From: Acanthaster planci
Taxonomy: Eukaryota > Echinodermata > Asteroidea > Valvatida > Acanthasteridae
Direction of reading: 5' to 3'
Assembly (NCBI RefSeq): GCF_001949145.1
Contig: NW_019091421.1
Location: 1-13,206 of the forward strand
Length of the DNA stretch: 13,206 nt
A model generated the notes under the pieces. That model saw only the letters and a list, made by a program, of their open reading frames with translations. It was not told where the DNA came from and made no database searches. This document shows positions 6,155 to 13,206 of this stretch, piece by piece. Made by a program: the position numbers and the translations under genes. Numbering within the stretch: position 1 is the first letter of the stretch; each line of letters begins with the position of its first letter.

Positions 6155-8629
6155 TCAAAATAGTTCATATGTGTGTGAGTATTTATTGATTACGCAATTC
6201 TTTCCTGCATACTTGTACACACTTAGTGGCCACTTTGAAAACAGCTGTGAAAAATGAACACACAAATATTCATGTTTTGACTCCAGAACGTAAGACAAAA
6301 CATGAAAATTAAAGTACTGCGTTTCCATGCACTCAACGATGAAAAATTTTTCATCGTTGATGACAACAGCGGCCTCCAAAATTCCGAATTGTGGCAAGTC
6401 ATCTTTATAGTCAAGAACCAGACAGCAGCCTGGTCTGTATTCATGCCCATGGATGGTTAAACTAGATGTCTTGTAAGCATGCACTCCATTCTCAGCTTGA
6501 TGATCAACACCAAAATACGCACCAATACTACCAACTGCATCTGGATATTCGTCATGTAAGTTAACAGACTTTCCCTCTCGAACAGTGTCACCAGAATACA
6601 GAAATGTTTGTGTCTTTTGACCGTGTGAACCCAACTGCTTGTAGCACATGTACTTCTGATGTTTCAGGCAGATGCTCAATGGAAGGTTTTTGAAACATCT
6701 CCACTTTTTAGTTTTGAAGAAACCATGTTTTGCCTCGAAACGCATACACCAATGGTGTCTTAATGGGCCATAATTAATCATCTGCCTTGGTAGGTGGATG
6801 CAATAATGCATCTTTGGCGTAACCTTCCCCTTTGGATAGAGAGCAGTGAAGGTTGTATGATGTTCATATACAAGCTGAGCAAGTACAGAAGCTGTCATGT
6901 GGCTGCAGCAAGGACTTGTTGATATGAGCGTAATTTGCACAAGCCGCAGAAAGTTTACCCATTTTGGTTCTCCCTGAGGTACCTTTTGACTTATAATGTA
7001 CGGCAATGTGCAAATTAGGGTCATAGTAGCAGCAGATGTTTGTTTTAGTTTTCCATCTCCCACAATATGAGTCTTATCCAGGATTTCAGGCTTTGCTCCC
7101 AGATGGAGGTACGAATATGAAAAGGATGTTATTCTTGCATTAAGCCACTCCAAGGTGAAGTACTTTGAAACCACAATATAGTCATAGAGCATGTATTTCA
7201 ATTCGTGTGGTATTAAACCTTCCAAAAATACATGCATAGGGTCTTGAACTAAACCACTGCAGATACTGAAATCATGGATACTCTGGAGACAGCTTGCCGA
7301 ATTTATGCCCCATTGTTTACTCCAGTATATCTTTGCAGCTTTAGACAAGCCATCAAGAGAAAGGCATCTTCTTCTGTGCTCTCCTTCTTCTCGCATAACA
7401 AACTCTTGTTCAACAAACTTTCGTTTCATATCAGACTGAGAAGCTTGACAACACCTGCAACCATGCAATGCAAAAGAAACACCCTCCTTGAAGCCCCCAA
7501 GCCACTGTGCTGCTGGTGTGTCACAAGGTACAATGACAAGTTTGCCTTCAAGATGCATGTTTACACCATTCACCTTAAGCTCAAGACCACCTGAACTAAG
7601 TTTATTTATGCAACTTACAAAGTCTTCTAGGAGAGCACCAGATCCATACTTTCTAATGTCCTTACTTCTGGCAACACCTAAAAGTTGTATAGTCTGTAGC
7701 TGTGACCTGTATTCAGGTGGGATGTTTGCTAATGTGTAATAGAACATAGTCAGTTTGTGCTTCTTGGTGTGAGACCCAATCGGGTTGACTATCTCAATAT
7801 CATCGGTGTTAAGAATTACCTGAAGAGCTTGGGGGTTCCTTGTGAATAATGGGTCTGATCTAATGCATTCACCATCAGAAATATCGTACATGTAGTGTGA
7901 AGGATCACGTGGGTTACTAATATACTTCCACACATCTGGCATTAGCACTAAGTTTGTTAAACTTTCTGTGAATGGAATGCAATAACCAACAATATCCTTC
8001 TTCTGTAGAACACCCTTGACTGTTACAAACTTTTCTCCAAGTTTTACTGCTTTTGGTGGAACATAAAAGTATATCTGTTCATACAATTTGTCTCGTTTCT
8101 TCCTTGTGCATATCTCATCAAGCAAGTGCTTGACTGAAATTTCAGTCATAAATCCACATGGGATACATTGTTCTTGGAGTTTTTCACGAATCTTGGTCTT
8201 GAACAAAGAGACATGTTGCTCAATCAAGGAGGAAACAGATTCAATCACTCTGTCAACAGAAGAGTGTGTCAAGTTATGGGAACATTCCAAGGCGAGGCTA
8301 AACGATGCATTACAATTTCTGGTCATTTGTAATTCAGACATTTGTGAAACCTCAGCATCATTGTCATCATCTTGCTCAGGCACATCAGCATAATTAGCCA
8401 TATCTCCGTCAGCAGCATTATTCACATTTTGAATGGAATGTTTACGACTCATATGAGCTTTAAAGGCTCCCCAGCTCCTACTGGAATATGAACAGTTCCC
8501 AAAACTGCAGAAACAAACAAAATTAGCATCATGGCGATGTAACCTAACCACATGCGAGGTAAATTTCTCGTATGAATTACTTATGAAGCAACACAATGAA
8601 CATTTAAACTGATCATTGTCGTCCATCAT
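6155..8629 (-). CDS. C2H2 zinc-finger, CACTA/EnSpm-like DDE transposase-type protein
   Basis: This uninterrupted frame of 824 residues runs from the first ATG (8629) to a stop at 6157-6155. The frame stays open 17 codons further upstream but has no ATG there. Two zinc fingers are visible: C10-x2-C13-x12-H26-x4-H31 and C41-x4-C46-x12-H59-x4-H64. An acidic linker (about 80-95) follows. The core has VPCDTPAAQWLGGF (D370), a CRCC cluster, LVQDPMHVFLEGL (D463, H466) and GPLRHHWCMRFEAKH (E632). This D...DPMH..EG...FE order resembles CACTA/EnSpm and related animal transposases, so D370/D463/E632 is my proposed triad by position only. A C-terminal region (about 705-770) with RPGCCLVLDYKDDLPQFG and a later H-x2-SYV motif recurs in this animal family. 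Role: DNA binding and transposition in the nucleus, or a domesticated derivative. No stop or frameshift is seen. Confidence 0.75.
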   Translation of the reverse strand: MMDDNDQFKCSLCCFISNSYEKFTSHVVRLHRHDANFVCFCSFGNCSYSSRSWGAFKAHMSRKHSIQNVNNAADGDMANYADVPEQDDDNDAEVSQMSELQMTRNCNASFSLALECSHNLTHSSVDRVIESVSSLIEQHVSLFKTKIREKLQEQCIPCGFMTEISVKHLLDEICTRKKRDKLYEQIYFYVPPKAVKLGEKFVTVKGVLQKKDIVGYCIPFTESLTNLVLMPDVWKYISNPRDPSHYMYDISDGECIRSDPLFTRNPQALQVILNTDDIEIVNPIGSHTKKHKLTMFYYTLANIPPEYRSQLQTIQLLGVARSKDIRKYGSGALLEDFVSCINKLSSGGLELKVNGVNMHLEGKLVIVPCDTPAAQWLGGFKEGVSFALHGCRCCQASQSDMKRKFVEQEFVMREEGEHRRRCLSLDGLSKAAKIYWSKQWGINSASCLQSIHDFSICSGLVQDPMHVFLEGLIPHELKYMLYDYIVVSKYFTLEWLNARITSFSYSYLHLGAKPEILDKTHIVGDGKLKQTSAATMTLICTLPYIISQKVPQGEPKWVNFLRLVQITLISTSPCCSHMTASVLAQLVYEHHTTFTALYPKGKVTPKMHYCIHLPRQMINYGPLRHHWCMRFEAKHGFFKTKKWRCFKNLPLSICLKHQKYMCYKQLGSHGQKTQTFLYSGDTVREGKSVNLHDEYPDAVGSIGAYFGVDHQAENGVHAYKTSSLTIHGHEYRPGCCLVLDYKDDLPQFGILEAAVVINDEKFFIVECMETQYFNFHVLSYVLESKHEYLCVHFSQLFSKWPLSVYKYAGKNCVINKYSHTYELF
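6155..8629 (-). mobile_element. Probable DNA transposon, ends not located
   Basis: Only the coding region is certain. I looked for CACTA/CACTG ends with matching inverted repeats in 5330-6150 and 8680-9200 and found no convincing pair, so the limits of the element are unknown. The coordinates given are those of the gene. Confidence 0.5.
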
Positions 8630-8687
8630 TGGCCTACCCAGTACTACGTCTGGCCGTGGTAACGTCACCAAATAAGGCAAAAAAAAG

Positions 8688-8710
8688 ATAAATAAATAAA
8701 TAAATAAATA
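8688..8710. repeat. (ATAA)n microsatellite
   Basis: About 5.75 perfect units of ATAA follow an A-run, just upstream of the transposase-like gene on its strand. Confidence 0.95.
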
Positions 8711-9525
8711 TGGCCCTACAAGAACAACACTATTCGACCACTAGAAATAGAGACAGGCTAGCCTAGTTCAACATTGGGAAAGATGGCATTAAAATTCTCT
8801 AATCCTGTATAACATTACTGCACTTTGCACTGTGTACATACTGTACATGACCAGCAGATGACCCAGTTCAGCTGTCTGTTAGGGCCTAATTTCTGTAACA
8901 ATGAACTAGGCCTAGGCCTCTAACCTAGGCAGAACAGGTAGGCCCTAAGAGGTCTAACGTTATGCGTACAAATTGTAGAAGAAGCCTATAGCCTAAGCTA
9001 TACAGGTCTAACGTTAGTCTATCTAAGATTGCACAATCAAAGGTTTATCATTAACGTAGCCTACAAGTACAATTATGCGAGAACTCCTGTCCTATGCCTA
9101 CACACGCATGTAGGCCCGTGCTACTCTAAGGCAATGCATACACACTCTACGCCCTATGCTTGCTTAATTACCGAAGCGTGAGAAGGGGAACTTGAAATCT
9201 GAACTCAAAATATCTCAGTAGTTTGGCTTATATAGCGCTGAGGCCGCTAAACCAAAAAGGAGTTCTGAAAGTATCTGCAATATACACAAGCCAGGTGAGT
9301 GGACGAATTTTATCCAATTGGGCCATGACAGAGATGCACAATACCTGCTATAAATCTGCACAGATGGAAGCTGCTTGTGTGATGTGTATCGTGTTGATTT
9401 GTCGCGTGAGCTGCTAGTGTAGATCGACCACGCAATATGGATGTGCGTACATACATGTGTATTCACCCATAAGTATACATGTACATGTACAATGCGCCAC
9501 AGTGATGTTGTTCGCACGCGCTGCC
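8711..9525. other. Non-coding stretch with palindromic hexamer clusters
   Basis: No credible gene is seen. Between about 8880 and 9060 the sequence repeats the words ctaggcctaggcct, taacctaggc, ctaacgtta and ctaacgttagtc, which are self-complementary or nearly so. Around 9445-9493 there is an ACATGT/GTAC-rich patch. The frame open at 9215-9541 on the minus strand has no family resemblance. Confidence 0.6.
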
Positions 9526-9615
9526 TCAGCTCCACAGCCAATCACGTATCAGAAGGCTAGCGCGTGCGCTTAATTTATGCAAAATAATTGATACTTTTTG
9601 GCGGGCGAATAGCAC
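9526..9615. promoter_or_regulatory. Promoter-like cluster (CCAAT, octamer-like, E2F-like words)
   Basis: Within 90 bases there is agccaatca (CCAAT box, near 9536), tttatgcaaaat (octamer-like, near 9574) and tttttggcgggcgaa (E2F-like, near 9594). Such combinations occur in S-phase genes. No gene start is recognised beside it, so function is a guess from word content. Confidence 0.25.
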
Positions 9616-10393
9616 AGGAACTTTCTGGAAATTATTAGAAAAGAGTACAGCGTTAGCGTCGCCGTTTAAATGCCGTGTTTAGCATTTCGTACTTTTAGTA
9701 AACACGACATTTGTATACTTTAAACACAGGTCATTCACCCATTACTGAACACTTAACTTTCCAATCTTTCATCTTGGCTTATTAAGGTGTACTCAGGCAG
9801 CCTAAACGGGATTTTCAGCAGCCTTGAAAACGTGTTATTGTAATGAGAAGAAGCATGAGATGCATTTCAAACAATGTTCAAAAGTTTTGAATACGTAATG
9901 AGGCGTATGTTAGACACGTTTAATATCTAAACCGACAAGCGTTAAAACAATACAAACATGTCGAACAAAGCAAGCCAAATATTTGTCAGATCTAAAATGT
10001 TTAGTTACAACTTAAATACAGTGTGCTAATATCAGCCTTCTATGGAATGGCAGGGGCGGTTAGGGGCGATGGTTGCGCCGCAAGATGGTATTAAACCTCG
10101 CCTTGTTTTAAACATTTGCATTCGCTATAATGAACTTTTAACATTGAACGCATGTTTCAATGGATTGATTTCCGTTAACAAACTTTGTCAGCTCCTTCAT
10201 TAAACCCGCGGATTATGTGTTCATAATAATGCAGCAATTGAATACGGTGTGTGTATCTTGGCCATGATTATTCACAACATTCACGATGTTAAACGCAACG
10301 GGTTATAATGCTTATTATCATGTGATTATTAAAACACAGAGCATACGTTCACCGGCTAGAATAATTAGGTTAAAAACGTGTCATGTTTTTATC

Positions 10394-10412
10394 ATGTTTA
10401 GCAACTAAACAT
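10394..10412. repeat. Inverted repeat, 8-bp arms, 3-nt loop
   Basis: ATGTTTAG-caa-CTAAACAT is perfect in both arms. It lies at the left end of the dense part of the motif array. Confidence 0.9.
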
Positions 10413-10462
10413 ATTGTGTTTATAATACGACATGCTCAACAGTCCATCTCGGGGTCACTGTA

Positions 10463-10479
10463 TAAACACTTGGTGTTTA
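10463..10479. repeat. Near-palindrome TAAACACTTGGTGTTTA
   Basis: Seven-base arms TAAACAC/GTGTTTA around ttg. It is one base away from the perfect palindrome at 10661-10677, so the two look like copies of one site. Confidence 0.9.
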
Positions 10480-10660
10480 ACTCACGGTTTGTATTTTTGT
10501 ACCTTTGTGTTTAAATTAGAACGTGTTTACAATTACTAGCGTATATGTTTAGATTAAAAACATGTCCAGTGTTTATCATGTGTATCAACTGTAAACATCA
10601 TGTTTAAGATATGCAATGCTGACCAATTTGCATCGTTTCGTTAAAGGATTTGGCGTTGCT

Positions 10661-10677
10661 TAAACACTTAGTGTTTA
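10661..10677. repeat. Perfect 17-bp palindrome TAAACACTTAGTGTTTA
   Basis: Eight-base arms TAAACACT/AGTGTTTA flank a single central T. This is the best-formed site of the array and could bind a dimeric protein. Confidence 0.9.
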
Positions 10678-10798
10678 GAAGATAAACGCATCATTGGTAA
10701 TAAAGTGTTACGTGTTTAAATGAAAACATGTCATGTGTTTACTTACATACAAGTGTTTACATTATAAACGCGTCAAGTGTTCAAAGTTTTACAGTGTA

Positions 10799-10799
10799 N
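10799..10799. other. Single N at edge of polymerase homology
   Basis: Recognisable polymerase-family protein begins right after this base, at VVASYINVVKYNP, although family members carry further coding sequence upstream. Directly before it lies the non-coding motif array. That abrupt change suggests a join of two contigs or a rearrangement. Confidence 0.5.
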
Positions 10800-11259
10800 G
10801 TTGTCGCTTCTTACATCAACGTGGTTAAATATAATCCAGTGGGTTCTTCTTACATTCCGTTGCCTAAGGAACTGTTACACAAAAAAGCAAAACGTCCAAG
10901 ATAAAGATCAAGAATGTATCCAATGGGCGTTGCGGGCAGCTTTAAAATTATATTCAGACGGAGTCAAAAGTCAGCTAGAAACAAATCCAAAATATAAAAT
11001 AAATAAGGAGCGGCCTTCGACTTACCGGTCAGAATCAGATGGTTTAAATTTTACAAACGTAAGCTTTCCAACACCGATTTCACAAATCCCACGTATCGAA
11101 TTGCAAAATAGCTTGGCGATCAATGTGTTTGGTTACACCAAAAAAGACGGTCTTTACATTCTTTACAAAAGCAAGCGTCCAGAAGAACCGATCAATTTAC
11201 TTTACTTTAACAAAGGTGACGAAAATCACTACTGCTGGATTAAAAATTTTTTTCGGTAA
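10800..11259 (+). pseudogene. PolB N-terminal region, two frames
   Basis: Frame 3 encodes YINVVKYNPVGSSYIPLPKE up to a stop at 10902-10904. Frame 1 takes over near 10891 (NVQDKDQECIQWALRAAL) and runs to a stop at 11257-11259, with LAINVFGYTKKDGLYILYKS and NHYCWIKNF. The overlap lies at an A6/A4 stretch, where a one-base error or indel would explain the shift. These segments are typical of the N-terminus of animal-genome PolB/endonuclease VII proteins. Its biochemical role is not known to me. Confidence 0.7.
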
Positions 11260-11287
11260 CGAGTGATATCGATCATCACAACGGCCA

Positions 11288-11625
11288 AAACACTGGTGTT
11301 TCAATTGCATGTCGCATTTCCAAACGGAAGAAAAGTTAATCAGACAGAAAGAAGATTGTCAAGGCTTATACGTTCCCACATGTACGGTCGAGTTGCCGGT
11401 CAAAGATGAGAATATACTCAAGTTCAAAAATTACAAAAATAAACAAGACGCGCCTTTCGTCATTTACGCCGATTTTGAGTCTGTTTTAGAAAAATTACCG
11501 CCGACCGATAGAAACACTCTCAAAACACAGATTCACAAGCCTTGTGAATACTCATACGCGGTCGTCAGATGCGATGGAGTTTGTACTAGCCAAAAGACTT
11601 ACAGAGGTCAAGACGCGGCTGTTGA
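11288..11625 (+). pseudogene. PolB zinc-ribbon-like and exonuclease I segment
   Basis: In frame 2, HWCFNCMSHFQTEEKL with a later Cys forms a CxxC...C module that in this family precedes the exonuclease. FVIYADFESVLEK carries exonuclease motif I (Asp and Glu of DFE). The frame then drifts to a stop at 11654-11656 after YRGQDAAVD. Between 11255 and 11287 the family-like DIDHHNGQ is found in frame 3 instead, so there are two shifts within about 40 bases. Confidence 0.7.
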
Positions 11626-12758
11626 TAGGGTCACTTTCTCAGGAAACAGAGAATAGCAACGAAACGTTTAAAAACAAAGCGAAGTTGATCTGGTCACCCG
11701 AGTTACAAAAGAATTACGAAAAATGTAATAGATGTTGGATCTGCGAAAAGTTGATAGATCGAGCGAAAGCGAACAAATCTCAATGCCAGTGTGATATTCC
11801 AAATGAACCAAAAACAAAAGCTGACAAAAATGCTTTCTGTCATAAAAATGAAGCTGGGTTCAGAGAATGGATATGTTTAGATTGCAAAAAGCCCATCAAC
11901 AATTTTAGAAAGGTTAGAGATCATTGTCACGTGACGGGGAAGTACCGAGGCCCAGCGCACGCCAGTTGTAATCTCAAATTAAGAATAGTGGCCGATCAAA
12001 CACCCATTCCGGTGATCTTACACAACTTGGAGAAATACGATGCGCACTTGATTATGCAGGGCGCTCACAAATTTTACGGGAAATCAATTAAGTTGATCGC
12101 TAAAAATACTGAAAATTACATTTCGTTTTTTTTTGGCCAACTCAGATTTTTAGACTCCTTTCATTTCATGGCGGCTTCGCTACATCGGTTGGTTAAAAAT
12201 TGTTCACCCGATGATTTTAACTTACTTTGCGAAAGGTTTCCAGAAAACACGAATTTACTCTTGGAAAAGGGAATTTACTCCTATGAGTATACAGACTCCT
12301 TTGATCGGTTCCAAGAGAGACGGCTCCCGCCAGTAGACGCTTTCTATAGCTCTCTGAAGCAGGGAGGGATAACCGAGCAAGAATACGCTCGTGCAGATAC
12401 AGTATGGCAAGCCTTTGGTTGTAAAACCCTAGGAGACTACCACGACCTATACGTGGAAACGGACGTGTTATTGTTAGCGGCTGTTTTTGAGAACTTCCGT
12501 AAAGTCTGTAAACAACACTACGGCCTTGACCCAGCCAACTATTATACGTCACCGGGCCTGTCGTGGGATGCATTGTTAAAGTACTCGGGTATACAGTTGG
12601 AACCACTGACAGACATTGACAAGCACTTGTTCTTTGAAAGGGCAAAAAGAGTTGGTATTTCGAGCGTGGGTGCAAAGCGATATGCAAAGGCCAATAATCC
12701 AGAACTACCTGAATACGACCCGAATAAGCCAGAGTCACAGATCATGTACTTAGACGCA
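11625..12758 (+). pseudogene. PolB endonuclease VII and exonuclease II/III segment up to motif A
   Basis: This is the longest intact piece, about 375 residues in frame 3. A CWIC...CLDC set followed by RDHCHVTGKYRGPAHASC is the zinc-binding and His-Asn-His-like core of the recombination endonuclease VII family. The exonuclease motifs HNLEKYD and YVETD follow, then a thumb/finger-approach region (SPGLSWDALLKYSGI) and LDA of motif A. Frame 3 then closes at a stop at 12774-12776. The nuclease insertion between exonuclease I and II is characteristic of these invertebrate polymerases. Confidence 0.8.
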
Positions 12759-12760
12759 AA

Positions 12761-13206
12761 TACGGCTGGGCGATGAGCAAATATCTGCCTGTAGGGGAAT
12801 TTACCTGGGAAACAGACTTTACTTACTATTACATCCAAGAGTTGCGACTAACTGACGACTACGGTTACATGTTTGAGATCACTATGGATTACCCGGAACG
12901 TCACCATGACAAACATAACGACTTTCCACTTGCGCCCGAAAATATGTTGGTACCAAACGAATGGTTTTCGAGTTACCAACAGGATTTAATTGGTAATGGC
13001 GAAGTGAGTACCGTTTCAGTAGACAAACTCGTGGCTACTCTCAACACCAAACGAAAATATGTGTTCCATTATCGTACATTGCAAAAATATCTTAAACTCG
13101 GGTTGTGGATCAAAGAAGTTCACCAGGTATTGAAATTTCGTCAAAAGCCGTGGATGAAAAGCTATATTGACAAAAACACAAAATTGCGCAAATTGGCCAA
13201 GTCTTA
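12761..13206 (+). pseudogene. PolB palm segment after the break, runs off the window
   Basis: Frame 2 resumes right behind motif A with YGWAMSKYLP and stays open to the last base. GYMFEITMDYPERHHDKHND, KLVATLNTKRKYVFHYRTLQ and the end LKFRQKPWMKSYIDKNTKLR are usual for this polymerase family between motifs A and B. The next conserved motif should lie just past the window end. Confidence 0.8.

Larger units (their letters stand above)
9660..10798. repeat. Array of GTGTTTA/TAAACAC motifs
   Basis: I count about 10 exact GTGTTTA and 4 exact TAAACAC, plus at least six ATGTTTA/TAAACAT. They are densest at 10390-10770. Chance would give well under one exact 7-mer in this length at even composition. 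Motifs occur in both orientations and several form inverted pairs. No coding frame is apparent. The array stops at the N beside the polymerase remnant, so it could be the terminal or replication region of that element or unrelated DNA joined at the N. Confidence 0.75.
10800..13206 (+). pseudogene. Family B DNA polymerase with embedded endonuclease VII domain, Polinton/Maverick type, frameshifted and partial
   Basis: It encodes a protein-primed family B DNA polymerase of the kind found in Polintons/Mavericks and adintoviruses, where it copies the linear element. Order: N-terminal region (10800-11259), zinc-ribbon-like CxxC segment (about 11297-11365), 3'-5' exonuclease motif I (YADFE, 11465-11479), endonuclease VII-type domain (11733-11985), exonuclease II (HNLEKYD, 12021-12041), exonuclease III (YVETD, 12450-12464) and polymerase motif A (Asp at 12753-12755). 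The window ends before motif B and the catalytic C-terminus. Reading moves through frames 3, 1, 3, 2, 3 and 2, with changes near 10890, 11250, 11288, 11625 and 12759. The first three lie at A or T runs. The last removes part of motif A, so this copy as read would not be functional. No integrase, protease, packaging ATPase or capsid gene is in the window. Confidence 0.8.
10800..13206 (+). mobile_element. Partial Polinton/Maverick-like element
   Basis: The element is inferred from the polymerase alone. Neither terminal inverted repeat nor a 6-bp target duplication can be shown, because the right side lies outside the window and the left side ends at the N. The motif array at 9660-10798 may or may not belong to it. 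Confidence 0.55.

Noticed and set aside
5600-6257. Two plus-strand open frames sharing MYNHLKTN and VLVSKNGK
   Set aside because: The similarity comes from the R1/R2 DNA repeat. Changes are not mainly synonymous, the frames differ in length and no known family is visible.
7274-8393. Plus-strand open frames across the transposase-like gene
   Set aside because: Antisense shadows of an 824-residue coding frame.
9445-9495. ACATGT/GTAC-rich possible hairpin
   Set aside because: Arms match only with gaps; better explained as simple-sequence drift.
9215-9541. Overlapping open frames on both strands in the spacer
   Set aside because: About 100 residues or less, no recognisable domain, and low-complexity His/Thr/Val stretches from ACATGT-rich DNA.
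10704-10798. Upstream extension of the polymerase frame 3 into the motif array
   Set aside because: The frame is open, but the sequence is made of the same GTGTTTA words as the rest of the array and does not resemble the family upstream of the N.
1-13206. tRNA, rRNA, CRISPR or bacterial operon signals
   Set aside because: I saw no cloverleaf with box A/B, no rRNA segment, no evenly spaced repeats and no ribosome binding sites; the gene structure is eukaryotic.

Overview
The window looks like nuclear DNA of a marine invertebrate animal. It has an intron-rich gene with clean GT-AG junctions, two unrelated transposon-type genes, low GC, microsatellites, and clusters of CTAGGCC- and TAACGTT-type palindromes. 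This base pattern, together with a CIDE-N gene in a non-standard architecture, made me think of a deuterostome (sea urchin most likely; hemichordate or lancelet possible). That is an impression, not a proof. Single N bases at 1625 and 10799 both sit where the sequence changes character abruptly, so both may be contig joins.

Layout. (1) 1-5329, minus strand: a six-exon gene whose 1500-nt coding sequence (499 residues plus stop) can be assembled from sequence alone. It starts with a CIDE-N domain and continues into a helical region like that of SAMD3-like proteins of fish and invertebrates. Its last two exons occur twice (copy 1 at 1-1603, copy 2 at 1656-2598), separated by the N and a 30-bp tandem repeat. 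Copy 1 also carries about 660 extra intronic bases. This is either a true exon duplication or two haplotypes laid end to end.

(2) 5330-6154: a spacer holding two direct copies of a ~100-bp repeat. (3) 6155-8629, minus strand: an uninterrupted 824-residue protein with two C2H2 zinc fingers and a CACTA/EnSpm-type DDE transposase-like core. (4) 8630-9650: a non-coding stretch with an (ATAA)n microsatellite, palindromic hexamers and a promoter-like cluster.

(5) 9660-10798: a non-coding region packed with GTGTTTA/TAAACAC motifs, several paired as hairpins or palindromes. (6) 10800-13206, plus strand: a decayed, 5'- and 3'-incomplete family B DNA polymerase with an embedded endonuclease VII domain, of the Polinton/Maverick (adintovirus-like) kind. 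It has at least five frame changes, one of them at polymerase motif A.

The three genes do not form a pathway. A cellular gene, probably apoptosis- or signalling-related by its CIDE-N domain, lies next to two mobile-element genes. The point most worth following up is the palindromic motif array beside the polymerase, which could be the element's terminal or replication region.
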